From contig DASPGQ010000221.1 in the NCBI GenBank assembly GCA_035620555.1, positions 1 to 45,764 on the forward strand: a stretch of DNA of 45,764 nt. The letters run 5' to 3'. The stretch comes from Vicinamibacteria bacterium. Lineage in GTDB: Bacteria; Acidobacteriota; Vicinamibacteria; Marinacidobacterales; SMYC01. Shown piece by piece: positions 1 to 7,851 of this stretch. Below the pieces are notes generated by a model, which saw nothing but the letters and a program-made list of their open reading frames with translations, was not told the DNA's origin and did no database searches. Position 1 is the stretch's first letter, and each line of letters opens with the position of its first letter. Position numbers and translations under genes: made by a program.

Positions 1-26
1 CCGGGGTCGATCCCGAGAATCCTCAA
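1..26 (-). CDS. ruvC: Crossover junction endonuclease RuvC, N-terminal fragment
   Basis: Reading leftward from a TTG start at 26, the window edge encodes (M)RILGIDPG, the invariant opening of RuvC, the Holliday-junction resolvase. The Asp in GIDPG is the first catalytic acidic residue of the RNase-H fold. The rest lies outside the window. The start is one base beyond the yebC stop, and yebC-ruvC is a widely conserved gene order, which supports a call that rests on only eight full codons. The TTG start matches several other genes in this window. Confidence 0.75.
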
Positions 27-27
27 T

Positions 28-780
28 TCAGCTCGACAGGGCGGCTTCGATCTCTGCTTCCTCGATGTCGAAGTTCGCCCAGACTTGGGTCAGGTCGTCG
101 TGCTCCTCGAGCGCGTCCATGAGCTTGAGCATCTGCTGTGCCTGCCGGCCCTCCAGCTTCACGCTCGATTTCGGGACCATGGAGAGCTCCTCGGCAGCTA
201 TGCGAATGTGCTTGCTCTTGAGGGCCTCCCGGACGGCCTCGAAGGAATCGGGAGACGTATAGATCTCCCAGCTCGACCCGTCCTCTTTGACGTCGTCCCC
301 TCCGGCTTCGAGGACTGTTTCCAGAAGGGCTTCCTCATCGATGTCGGTGCGCTCGACGACGAGATAGCCTTTCTTCTCGAAGAGCCAGTTCACCGAGCCG
401 GACTCACCCAGGTTGCCGCCGTATTTGGAGAAGAGGTGGCGAACCTCACCCACGGTGCGATTGCGGTTGTCGGTGGTCGCCTCGATGAGAACGGCGACCC
501 CCCCGGGACCATAGCCTTCGTACTGGACCTCTTCCAGGCTGTAACCCTCGAGCTCCCCCGTGCCTTTCTTGATCGCTCGCTCGATGTTGTCCTTGGGCAT
601 GTTCTCCGCTTTGGCTTTGTCGACGGCGAGCCGGAGCCGAGGATTGAAGCTCGGATCCCCTCCGCCGATGCGTGCGGCAACGGTGATCTCCTTGATGATG
701 GCGGTGAAAGCCTTGCCGCGCTTGGCGTCGGCCGCCGCCTTCTTGTGCTTGATCGAATGCCATTTGGAATGACCCGACAT
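28..780 (-). CDS. yebC: YebC/PmpR-family protein (TACO1-like)
   Basis: A 250-aa protein of full family length. The N-terminus [20 protein letters not shown] is the YebC hallmark, followed by the family segments [22 protein letters not shown] and [17 protein letters not shown] (about residues 37-75) and [14 protein letters not shown] (about 87-100). Members are cytoplasmic; some were described as DNA-binding regulators, and more recent work links the family to relieving ribosome stalling. It is the last complete gene of a leftward run and is followed after one base by ruvC. No Shine-Dalgarno is seen, but a TACGAT hexamer lies 7 bases upstream of the ATG, so the transcript may be leaderless. 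Confidence 0.96.
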   Translation of the reverse strand: MSGHSKWHSIKHKKAAADAKRGKAFTAIIKEITVAARIGGGDPSFNPRLRLAVDKAKAENMPKDNIERAIKKGTGELEGYSLEEVQYEGYGPGGVAVLIEATTDNRNRTVGEVRHLFSKYGGNLGESGSVNWLFEKKGYLVVERTDIDEEALLETVLEAGGDDVKEDGSSWEIYTSPDSFEAVREALKSKHIRIAAEELSMVPKSSVKLEGRQAQQMLKLMDALEEHDDLTQVWANFDIEEAEIEAALSS

Positions 781-829
781 AAGCGGAATCGTAGCATGGG
801 GTCCGCGTTTACCTCAATGCTGCAACCGC

Positions 830-1657
830 TCAGTCATCGAAGACGAAAGTGGGCTCCTGGTAGTAGCGGACCTTGTGCTCCGTGACCTTGTGCTGAATCT
901 CCTCCGCGAGCCAACGTCTCTTCTCCTCGAGGGGCAGGCTCGATTTGAGAAGCGGCAGGCGCAGGTTGAACCCGAGTACTCTTCGCGGCACGAGGATGCG
1001 CGTGACTCCCGACGGAAGCCGCTCACCGGCCTCGGCGATCGTTCGGATCTCCTCCTTGCGGAAATCGGGGAAGGAAACCAGCGCTCCGAAGTGCGGATGG
1101 TGCGATCGCAGCGTCTCGATGTCGTCGTGGCTGACACGGTCCATGCGCGCGTCGCCTCGGTGATAGACCTCGACGATCGAACGCCAGTAGAAGACTCGCT
1201 CACCGATCCCCTCGCCGCCGTAGAGATGTGTCGAGGCAGTTTCACCGGTCGAGATCGTTGCGAGATAGTCGGGGCCGTCTCGACGGGGCTCCCCGCCCCG
1301 GGCCACGATGCCGGGAATGTCGTGGACCTTTCTCGTGAGCGTGCGGGCCTCGATGTCGCGTACGACGTGATTCCAGTGGCGGACCTCGAGCGCAGGGTCG
1401 TCGAAATCCTCGACTTGAACCAGGAGATGAGGGATCTCGAGGTTCTCGAGCGCGGAGACGCGATTGGCGCCATCGAGCAACAGAAACTTCTGGCTCTGCC
1501 GCAATCTCGCGACGACGGGCGGGTTTCTCAACACCCCGTCGGCCGAAAGGCGATCGAGGAGACGGGCGACGCGCTCTAGATCGACGTCCTCGTGCCGGAG
1601 CAAGTCCTGGATGGAGACGACCCTGAGGTCGGGGAAGCTACCGGTGGGTGCACCCAT
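830..1657 (-). CDS. ParB/Srx-fold protein, SbnI/SerK-like
   Basis: A 275-aa soluble protein. The first 70 residues look like a ParB/sulfiredoxin-type N-terminal domain: PDLRVVSIQDLL, then a hydrophobic FLLLDGANRVSALENL segment with DGANR at 62-66, the nucleotide-binding loop position of this fold. The rest (HWNHVVRDIEARTLTRKVH, and FVFDD at the C-terminus) has no motif I can name. In overall plan it recalls the free-serine kinases SerK and SbnI rather than chromosome-partitioning ParB: there is no HTH and no parA nearby. That functional reading is inference from one motif and the length. A TACAAT hexamer sits 8 bases before the ATG with no Shine-Dalgarno. It lies between an XRE regulator and yebC on the same strand. 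Confidence 0.55.
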   Translation of the reverse strand: MGAPTGSFPDLRVVSIQDLLRHEDVDLERVARLLDRLSADGVLRNPPVVARLRQSQKFLLLDGANRVSALENLEIPHLLVQVEDFDDPALEVRHWNHVVRDIEARTLTRKVHDIPGIVARGGEPRRDGPDYLATISTGETASTHLYGGEGIGERVFYWRSIVEVYHRGDARMDRVSHDDIETLRSHHPHFGALVSFPDFRKEEIRTIAEAGERLPSGVTRILVPRRVLGFNLRLPLLKSSLPLEEKRRWLAEEIQHKVTEHKVRYYQEPTFVFDD

Positions 1658-1706
1658 GGAACGCTATTGTAATGCCGGCGCTCAGCTCCTCATGACTTGA
1701 TGGATC

Positions 1707-2066
1707 TTACGTTCTCCGCGCCCTCCCGGTTCGGCGGTTCTTCTTCAGGGCGCTTTCGACCAGTTTGTCGATGTCCTTCACCGGCAGTCCGTCGATCGCC
1801 CGGAGCAGACGAGCGACCCGGCCAGGTTGACGATGGATGATGCGACGAATGTCGCTGCCGATCCGGCCGGCGAGCGAGAGAAATTCGTCGGGGTCCCGGT
1901 CGAGTGCTCTCGCGATTCGAACGACTTTGGACTCTGCCGGAGGGGGGAAGACGTCTCTCTCGATCGGGGCGAGATAGCTTGGACTGATACCAACCTTCTT
2001 CGCGAACTTCGCGATGCTGATGTTCTTTTCCTCTCGCAGTTTGCGGACCGTTCGGCCAAACTTCAT
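1707..2066 (-). CDS. XRE-family HTH transcriptional regulator
   Basis: A 119-aa protein opening with a Cro/CI-type helix-turn-helix: KFGRTVRKLREEKNISIAKF followed by AKKVGISPSYLAPIERD (about residues 2-38), the recognition helix being SPSYLAPIE. The central part, VVRIARALDRDPDEFLSLAG, is the usual fifth-helix region of this fold. The C-terminal half (about 75-119) is basic, ends KKNRRTGRARRT, and has no recognised effector domain. It is a stand-alone DNA-binding protein with no protease or phage partner nearby. It is co-directional with the ParB-like gene 49 bases downstream. Its targets cannot be told from sequence. Confidence 0.85.
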   Translation of the reverse strand: MKFGRTVRKLREEKNISIAKFAKKVGISPSYLAPIERDVFPPPAESKVVRIARALDRDPDEFLSLAGRIGSDIRRIIHRQPGRVARLLRAIDGLPVKDIDKLVESALKKNRRTGRARRT

Positions 2067-2165
2067 CGCGAGGAGCCCCGGCGAATTCTAATGGGCAGTT
2101 CGGAGGAAGGTCAAGAAATTGAATTGGCGATTCAGTATTCCCAGTCGGAATTCAGTTTTCCTGAT

Positions 2166-3338
2166 TCACGACTCCAGCCAATCCGACAGGGAGACGAGCG
2201 TTCCGCCTTCCGCTTTGCTCAGTTGAACGGTGTTCAAACCCTGGTGGTTCTCCGTATCGAAGCTGATCGGAGTCCCGAGGAAATTGTCGCTCCAGTCGTG
2301 GATGCTCTCGAGGGACTGGATCAATTTGAGACGGGTGAGATCCGGGCCCGCTCGTCGCAATCCCTCGACGAGCACTTCTGCCCGCGAGAGACCCCACATC
2401 GCGTAGGTTCCGAATTGGATGCCCTGCCCGTACTTCTGGATGATTTCCCGGGCCCGCGCCACCCCGGGCTCATTAGAGCCCGGCTCGGGGACGCTGGAGG
2501 CCACGATGGCGCCTTCCCAGCTGGGCCCCGCGAGCTCGAACATCACCGGATCGGAGAGAATCTGACTCGCTACGATTTGGGGTTGATACCCCTCGATCGC
2601 GTCGAGTGCCTTCACGAGCGCCGCGGCTCCTTCGGCAATCGTCCACACGAAGATCAAATCGACCTCGGCGTCCTTGAACTTCTGCGCGACACCCGACAAG
2701 TCCTCGGCGCCGACCTGGTAGGGCTCGGAGACAACGATTTCCTTGTCGGTATTACGAAGTCCGAGGCGGACCCCCTCCTGGCCCTCACGACCGAAGGTGT
2801 CGTCCTGGTACAGCAGACCGAACTTCTTGGCGGTCAGCTCCTCGGCCGCGTACTTGGCGAGAATCCGCCCTTCGGTGACGTAAGCCGGAAACGTGGAGAA
2901 GACGTAAGCGTTCACCGGTGACGTCCAGATGCGCGCTCCCGAGCCGGGATTCACCCAGGGAATGAGCTTGAGGGTGAGATAGTCTTTGACGGCGAGGCAG
3001 TTGGCGGTGCCGTTGCCGCCGAGTATGGCAAAGACTCGATCACCGTCGACGAGCTCCTCGACGACCGATGGCGTTCTTGCTGGATCGTAGCCATCGTCCT
3101 TGATGATCAGGCGGAGGTTACGTTCGTGGATACCACCCTCTTCTTCGTTGATGTAGGTGAAATAGGCATCCATCGCGCGGGCGATAGTCGAGAGGTTGGA
3201 TGCGGGACCGGTCATGGGCGCCCACGTGCCAATCAAAATCTCGTCGCTCGTGACTCCGATATCGGGCCCGCCACAGGAGCTCGAGAAGATCAGGGCACAA
3301 GCGACCAACGACGACAGAGCGACATTTCTTGCTTTCAT
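2166..3338 (-). CDS. ABC-type branched-chain amino-acid-like substrate-binding lipoprotein
   Basis: A 390-aa type 1 periplasmic binding protein of the Leu/Ile/Val (LivJ/LivK) class. The N-terminus is a lipoprotein signal peptide with hydrophobic core LVACALIFSSSC and a predicted lipidated Cys22. The mature protein starts with the family opening DEILIGTWAPMTGPASNL, followed by GGNGTANCLAVKDYL (about 100) and the later hinge segments typical of this fold. It would capture a small ligand in the periplasm for an ABC permease. No permease or ATPase gene is in the window, so it may be an orphan receptor or use a distant transporter; the ligand is unknown. A Shine-Dalgarno (GGAAGAAAG) directly precedes the ATG. 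Confidence 0.88.
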   Translation of the reverse strand: MKARNVALSSLVACALIFSSSCGGPDIGVTSDEILIGTWAPMTGPASNLSTIARAMDAYFTYINEEEGGIHERNLRLIIKDDGYDPARTPSVVEELVDGDRVFAILGGNGTANCLAVKDYLTLKLIPWVNPGSGARIWTSPVNAYVFSTFPAYVTEGRILAKYAAEELTAKKFGLLYQDDTFGREGQEGVRLGLRNTDKEIVVSEPYQVGAEDLSGVAQKFKDAEVDLIFVWTIAEGAAALVKALDAIEGYQPQIVASQILSDPVMFELAGPSWEGAIVASSVPEPGSNEPGVARAREIIQKYGQGIQFGTYAMWGLSRAEVLVEGLRRAGPDLTRLKLIQSLESIHDWSDNFLGTPISFDTENHQGLNTVQLSKAEGGTLVSLSDWLES

Positions 3339-3465
3339 CTTTCTTCCGGATTCTCGGCACCAAGGAGGCGGCTCATCCTATCACACATTCGAAACGCACT
3401 CGTCCGCGGAGGAAGTGCTATAATCACCGACATTTCCATTCGATAGCAACCGAAGGAGCACGACC

Positions 3466-3660
3466 ATGAGCGACGAGCTGGAGGTTGAGGACGACGTCTT
3501 TCTCGAAGGAGGGGTGCTCTACTGCACCTGTGGTCATCCTATCGATGCCGAGGATGCTTCCGGGCTCATCGAACGCTCGGCAGGGCGTGAGTTCGTCGAG
3601 TGTCCCACGTGCGACATGAAGCATTTTGCCGAAGGGGGCCATTTTCGCCTCGATGACTGA
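3466..3660 (+). CDS. Small zinc-ribbon protein of unknown function
   Basis: A 64-aa acidic protein with two metal-binding half-sites: CTCGH at 20-24 and CPTCDMKH at about 47-54. The CxC...CxxC pattern suggests a single zinc ribbon. The start is supported by AAGGAG eight bases upstream of the ATG, and a TATAAT box lies at 3419-3424. I do not recognise the family. It stands alone between divergently and convergently oriented genes. Being so short, it is more likely an accessory or adaptor protein than an enzyme. Confidence 0.7.
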   Translation: MSDELEVEDDVFLEGGVLYCTCGHPIDAEDASGLIERSAGREFVECPTCDMKHFAEGGHFRLDD

Positions 3661-3782
3661 CGTTCCCGATGGATCGGTCGGCCTCGTCGCACGCCGAGGG
3701 AAGCCCGCGAACCCAGACCCCGAACTCGAGAGGGGAACCAGCAAGCGGCCGGTAGACCGAAGTCAGATTTGACCGCCGGAAA

Positions 3783-4253
3783 TCAGAAAGGGTCCACCCC
3801 TCCCGAGTAGGAATCGTCGTCGTCTCCGTCGTTCCCACCTCCTTCGCTATCCTGAAATCCCTCACTCGCGGGCTCGTCGGCGCCCCAGCCCAGGCCAGTC
3901 GACTCCCGTTCCCAAGGGGCCGGACTCTCCACGGCCGGCTGCGCCGTCGGCGACGGAGCGGGCTTGGGCGCTGCCTTGGGGGCCGACGCCGGAGGCTTGC
4001 TCGGCGCAGCCTTCTTCGAGGCCTTCTTGGCAGCCTTCTTCACGGCCTTCTTCTTGGCGGCCTTTGCCTTCTTCTTGGCCTTCTTAGCGGCCTTCTTCTT
4101 GCTCGCTTGCTTCTTGGAGGCCTTCTTTCGGGCTACTTTCCGCTTGGCCTTCTTGGCCTTTTTCTTCGATTTCTTCGAGGCCTTCCGCTTGACAGCCTTT
4201 TTCTTGACAGTCTTTTTCCTCGCCTTGGCTTTCTTCTTCTTTTTCTTCTTCAT
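3783..4253 (-). CDS. Lysine-rich histone H1-like protein
   Basis: A 156-aa protein. Residues 1 to about 85 are almost entirely Lys, Ala and Arg in KKA-type repeats, like the C-terminal tail of eukaryotic H1 and like bacterial Hc1/BpH1/AlgP-type proteins. A Pro/Ala linker (SKPPASAPKAAPKPAPSP) follows, then an acidic Gly/Asp-rich tail ending in DDDDSYSGGVDPF. It probably binds DNA or other polyanions non-specifically and could compact the nucleoid; the acidic tail may counter this. I chose the ATG at 4253 because the lysine-rich sequence starts there and GGAGG lies 13 bases upstream. An in-frame ATG at 4355 would add 34 less characteristic residues. Low complexity makes homology weak evidence of function. 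Confidence 0.75.
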   Translation of the reverse strand: MKKKKKKKAKARKKTVKKKAVKRKASKKSKKKAKKAKRKVARKKASKKQASKKKAAKKAKKKAKAAKKKAVKKAAKKASKKAAPSKPPASAPKAAPKPAPSPTAQPAVESPAPWERESTGLGWGADEPASEGFQDSEGGGNDGDDDDSYSGGVDPF

Positions 4254-4471
4254 GATTGGATGTCCACCTCCATCGGGGATCGATCTCGTTATTTCGACCG
4301 GTGCTGCCGCTTTCGCGACAATTGCCTCCATCTCGAAAACGACCGAGGATAACATCGATTCATTGATTCATTCCACTTTCGAGCAGGAGCCGGGACAACA
4401 ACCGGGGCGCGATTCTATTCGGCATTGCTTCCGGCGTCAAAGGGGTTTTTAGTAGACTTCCGAGGGGCAAC

Positions 4472-5314
4472 ATGGCGTTTGCGAGCGCGCTCAAGTACGG
4501 ACGATTCGTCAAGATCGAGCATACCGTGTTCTCGCTGCCCCTGCTCGTGAGCGGGGCGCTCCTCGCTCGAGACGAGCTGACCCTTCGCGTCCTTCTCCTG
4601 ATTCTTGTGGCCGGCACGGGGGCGAGAACGGCGGCACTGGGCTTCAACCGCTTGCTGGACCGCAAGATCGACCGCGACAACCCCCGCACCCGAGGACGCG
4701 AGCTTCCCTCGGGCATCATGTCCGTCGCCGAGGCTTGGCTGGTAACCGGCCTGGGAGTGGTCGTTTTCCTCCTGGCAGCGCTGGCCATCTCGCCGCTTTG
4801 CCTCTGGCTCTCACCCATTCCACTCGCGTTGTTCATTCTGTACCCACTCCTGAAACGGCTCACCATGTGGGCACACCTCGGAGTGGGCGCGGCGCTCGCG
4901 ATGGGTCCTTTGGGGGCGTGGTTCGCGGTGAAACTCGAGTTTACGGATTTCGAAAATGCGTTGCTCCTCTGCTTCTTCACTTTCTTCTGGGTTTCGGGGT
5001 TCGACATCATCTACGCAACGCTCGACATCGATTTTGATCGCAGCTACGGCTTGCATTCCCTTCCCGCCCGTCTCGGTCGCGAGGCGGCCCTTCGGGTCTC
5101 GCTCGGGTTGCACCTCCTCGCGTTCGGCTTGCTCGTCACCCTCTACGTTCGCGCGCTCGAGGGGGTCGTGTCGCTTCTCCTCCTCGCCCTGGTCGGAGCA
5201 CTCTTGCTCGTCGAGCACCAAAAAGCGGGCGATGTGGACCTCGCCTTCTTCAAAGTGAACGCGATCGTAGGTTTCGTCGTCCTCGGCCTGGTGGTCGCCG
5301 GGACACAGATGTAG
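4472..5314 (+). CDS. mqnP: UbiA-family prenyltransferase of menaquinone synthesis (MqnP-like)
   Basis: A 280-aa polytopic membrane protein with about eight hydrophobic segments. Both aspartate-rich motifs of UbiA enzymes are present: N59-RLL-D63-RKI-D67 followed by NPRTRGRELPSG, and D178-II-Y181-ATL-D185-IDF-D189. These bind the Mg2+-diphosphate of the prenyl donor. It would attach a polyprenyl chain to the aromatic acid made by the futalosine route. That role comes from context: ubiX-like, mqnE, mqnA and mqnC follow on the same strand. UbiA itself (4-hydroxybenzoate as acceptor) is the alternative, but no ubiquinone genes are present. A GAGGGG Shine-Dalgarno precedes the ATG. The downstream ubiX-like gene starts 7 bases after the stop. 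Confidence 0.88.
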   Translation: MAFASALKYGRFVKIEHTVFSLPLLVSGALLARDELTLRVLLLILVAGTGARTAALGFNRLLDRKIDRDNPRTRGRELPSGIMSVAEAWLVTGLGVVVFLLAALAISPLCLWLSPIPLALFILYPLLKRLTMWAHLGVGAALAMGPLGAWFAVKLEFTDFENALLLCFFTFFWVSGFDIIYATLDIDFDRSYGLHSLPARLGREAALRVSLGLHLLAFGLLVTLYVRALEGVVSLLLLALVGALLLVEHQKAGDVDLAFFKVNAIVGFVVLGLVVAGTQM

Positions 5315-5321
5315 GCCTCAG

Positions 5322-5870
5322 ATGCGGATCTTGGTTGGGCTAAGTGGTTCATCCGGAATAATCTATGGTGTCAAGTTCCTCCAGCGCTGTCCCGGTGACA
5401 AATATCTCGTCGTTTCGAAGTGGGGTGCCCAGGTTCTCGAGCACGAGCTCGGCCTCGGTGTCGACGACCTCAGAGCTCACGCAAAGGCGGTTTTCGCCGA
5501 CGACGACCTGTCCGCCCCCTTTGCGTCGGGATCCAATCGCTACGATGCCCTCGTCCTTCTGCCCTGCAGCGTGTCGACTCTCGGGAAAATCGCGAATGGA
5601 ATCGCCGACACGCTGATCACCCGGGCTGCCCAGGTGGCGCTCAAGGAGCGGATCCGACTCGTGGTGGGGATTCGCGAGACCCCGCTGTCGACCCAGATGC
5701 TCGAGAATGCATGGAAGCTTTCGAGAGACGGTGCGATCGTGATGCCGGTCTCCCCGCCCTGGTACCGGAACCCTCGATCGATGGACGAAGTCGTCTCCGG
5801 ATTCGTGGACAAGGTTCTCCCTCTGGTCGGCGTTCCCGTCGAAGGGGGCTGGCGGTCCGACGAGCTATAG
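5322..5870 (+). CDS. ubiX: UbiX-family flavin prenyltransferase
   Basis: A 182-aa flavoprotein-fold enzyme. The N-terminal loop GLSGSSGIIYG (about 7-17) matches the UbiX FMN-binding loop, LPCSVSTLGKIANGIADTLITRA (about 80-102) is the family core, and VVGIRETPLS (about 114-123) corresponds to the LVPRETPL motif. UbiX joins dimethylallyl phosphate to FMN to make prenylated FMN, the cofactor of UbiD-type decarboxylases. In futalosine menaquinone clusters such a pair removes the carboxylate after prenylation. No ubiD-like gene is visible here, so the decarboxylase must be encoded elsewhere. It begins 7 bases after the prenyltransferase gene, suggesting co-transcription. Confidence 0.9.
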   Translation: MRILVGLSGSSGIIYGVKFLQRCPGDKYLVVSKWGAQVLEHELGLGVDDLRAHAKAVFADDDLSAPFASGSNRYDALVLLPCSVSTLGKIANGIADTLITRAAQVALKERIRLVVGIRETPLSTQMLENAWKLSRDGAIVMPVSPPWYRNPRSMDEVVSGFVDKVLPLVGVPVEGGWRSDEL

Positions 5871-5964
5871 CGTCCATCGAGCCGATGTGTAACAATTTCG
5901 GCAATCGTCCGCGTCCATCGGGCTCCTTCGAAGACGTGAGATGTGAGCACGAAGTGCGAATAAA

Positions 5965-7062
5965 ATGACTTTAAGCGCGACCGACATCACCTTCCGCGAC
6001 GAGAAGCTTGTACCCATCTGGGAAAAACTGCTCGGCTCGCGACGCCTCGACAAGCAAGACGGCCTCACGTTGTTACAGACCTGGGATCTGACCGCCCTCG
6101 GAAAGATGGCCGATCACGTGAAGCAATCGAAGACCGGCGAGAACGTCTTCTTCGTAATGAACCGCCAAATCAATCCGACGAACCTCTGCGTTCTGGACTG
6201 TACGTTCTGTGATTTCGCCGCCAAGCCGGGCGACCCCCATGCATACGAGATGAGCATCGACGAGATCCTAAGAAAGCTCGACGAGGAGATTACGGAAGTA
6301 CACATCGTGGGTGGGCTCCACCCCAAATGGCGTTTCGAGGACTACCTGGGAATCCTCGAGGCGATCCATCAGTCCTACCCGAGTCTCCAAATCAAGGCCT
6401 GGACCGCGGTGGAGATCGACTGGTTCGCCCGAATCGGCAGGATGAGCCTCGAAGAGGTGATCGAGAGGATGAAGGAGAAGGGCTTGAGGTCCCTGCCGGG
6501 CGGAGGAGCCGAGGTCTTCTCCGAACGGGTGCGGCGTGAGACTTTCAAGAACAAGATCGGAGCGGACCGCTGGTTCGAGGTCCATCGGATCGCCCACCGG
6601 ATGGGAATTCCTTCGAATGCAACGCTGCTCTACGGTCACATCGAGACGTATGAGGAGCGGATCGATCACATGCTGCGCCTGAGACGAGCCCAGGAGGAAG
6701 AGCCCGGATTTCTGTCCTTCATCCCGCTGGCGCTCCAGCCGGGGAACACCGGGCTCGCCGAGCGACAGGCTTCTGCCATCGAAGACCTACGCACGGTGGC
6801 GACCGCACGGCTCCTCCTCGACAACTTCGATCACATCAAGTCCTACTGGGTCATGCTCGGCGAAGACACGGCTTCGGTGGCGCTCAACTTCGGGGCGAGC
6901 GATCTCGACGGAACCATCGGCGAGGAGCGCATCGCCCATTACGCGCAGGCGAAGAGTGCGGTCGGGTTGGCGCGTGACCGGCTTCTCGGGATGATCCGGG
7001 AGTCCGGCAAGACTCCGGTCGAGCGAGATGCGCTCTATAACGTCATCCGCGTATACCATTGA
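5965..7062 (+). CDS. mqnE: Aminofutalosine synthase MqnE (radical SAM)
   Basis: A 365-aa radical-SAM enzyme. The cluster motif is C75-VLD-C79-TF-C82 followed by DFAAKPGDPHAYEMS. The downstream HIVGGLHPKW and SLPGGGAEVF segments, and the C-terminal half with FIPLALQPGNTGLAERQ, match MqnE rather than MqnC. It joins 3-[(1-carboxyvinyl)oxy]benzoate to a SAM-derived adenosyl unit to make aminofutalosine, an early step of the futalosine pathway. It precedes mqnA, which makes its substrate, and mqnC, which acts later. A 94-base gap separates it from the ubiX-like gene, and no strong Shine-Dalgarno is evident before the ATG. Confidence 0.95.
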   Translation: MTLSATDITFRDEKLVPIWEKLLGSRRLDKQDGLTLLQTWDLTALGKMADHVKQSKTGENVFFVMNRQINPTNLCVLDCTFCDFAAKPGDPHAYEMSIDEILRKLDEEITEVHIVGGLHPKWRFEDYLGILEAIHQSYPSLQIKAWTAVEIDWFARIGRMSLEEVIERMKEKGLRSLPGGGAEVFSERVRRETFKNKIGADRWFEVHRIAHRMGIPSNATLLYGHIETYEERIDHMLRLRRAQEEEPGFLSFIPLALQPGNTGLAERQASAIEDLRTVATARLLLDNFDHIKSYWVMLGEDTASVALNFGASDLDGTIGEERIAHYAQAKSAVGLARDRLLGMIRESGKTPVERDALYNVIRVYH

Positions 7063-7087
7063 CCGCCGGAACGGCGGCTCATCCGGC

Positions 7088-7849
7088 ATGAGACTGCTAG
7101 TCGGGCAGATTTCGTACCTGAACAGCCAGCCGTTCTATCCGCTTCTGGGCGAGCATCGACTGATCCCCACCCCGCCGCGCGAGCTCGGGCTAATGGCAAT
7201 GAAGGGGGAGATCGACGCGGGGATCCTCGCCACCGCGGATTATCTCGTCTGCGAGGAACGCTACGAGCCCATCGCCCAGCTCGGCGTAGCCAACCGCGAA
7301 GAAGTCCACAGCATCGTGCTCGCGAGCAAGAGACCCTTCGAGGCCCTTTCCGGGGCGACGATCGGGATCACCGAAGAGACCTCGACCTCGGTGCGCCTGC
7401 TTCGCCTCCTGCTCGAAGTCCGGCACCGCGCCCGGCCCAAGCAGTACGTTCGCGGGCTGAGGGAGACCGCCGACGCGTTTCTCATCATCGGCAACGAAGC
7501 TTTGGGAGAGAAGGTGCGACCGAGACCTGGCTTTCCTCACCGCTATGATCTGGCATCCGAATGGTGGGCGTGGAAGGGGCTTCCGTTCGTCTTCGCCCTC
7601 TGGGCCATCCGTCGCTCCCTACCCATCGACGTGAAACGGGGCTTCGCCGAGCTTCTCGAGCGGTCGTTCGATGCGGGAATGTCGCAAATCGAGGAGATCG
7701 CGGCTCGATTCGCGCCGGCGCTCGGAAGACCCGAGGACCTCTCCAAGTACCTCCGCAACTTCCATTACCGCCTCGGAGAGGCGGAGATGCAGGGGCTCGC
7801 GGAGTTTCGGCGACTCGTGCTCCAGCATCGCATGCTCGAGCCGATCTGA
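7088..7849 (+). CDS. mqnA: Chorismate dehydratase MqnA
   Basis: A 253-aa protein with the MqnA/MqnD periplasmic-binding-like fold: MRLLVGQISYLNSQPFYPLL at the N-terminus, then GEIDAGILATADYL, and GATIGITEETSTSVRLLRLLLE (about 99-120). It dehydrates chorismate to 3-[(1-carboxyvinyl)oxy]benzoate, the first committed step of the futalosine route. The start at 7088 is chosen because the family begins at M-R-L-L-V-G. An in-frame start at 7028 would overlap the end of mqnE by 35 bases and add 20 unrelated residues. The next gene, mqnC, starts two bases after this stop. Confidence 0.93.
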   Translation: MRLLVGQISYLNSQPFYPLLGEHRLIPTPPRELGLMAMKGEIDAGILATADYLVCEERYEPIAQLGVANREEVHSIVLASKRPFEALSGATIGITEETSTSVRLLRLLLEVRHRARPKQYVRGLRETADAFLIIGNEALGEKVRPRPGFPHRYDLASEWWAWKGLPFVFALWAIRRSLPIDVKRGFAELLERSFDAGMSQIEEIAARFAPALGRPEDLSKYLRNFHYRLGEAEMQGLAEFRRLVLQHRMLEPI

Positions 7850-7851
7850 CC

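Noticed and set aside
3964-4452. A Phe/Leu/Ala-rich plus-strand frame resembling a membrane protein
   Set aside because: It is the complement of the Lys-repeat region of the H1-like gene; Lys codons read backwards give Phe and Leu.
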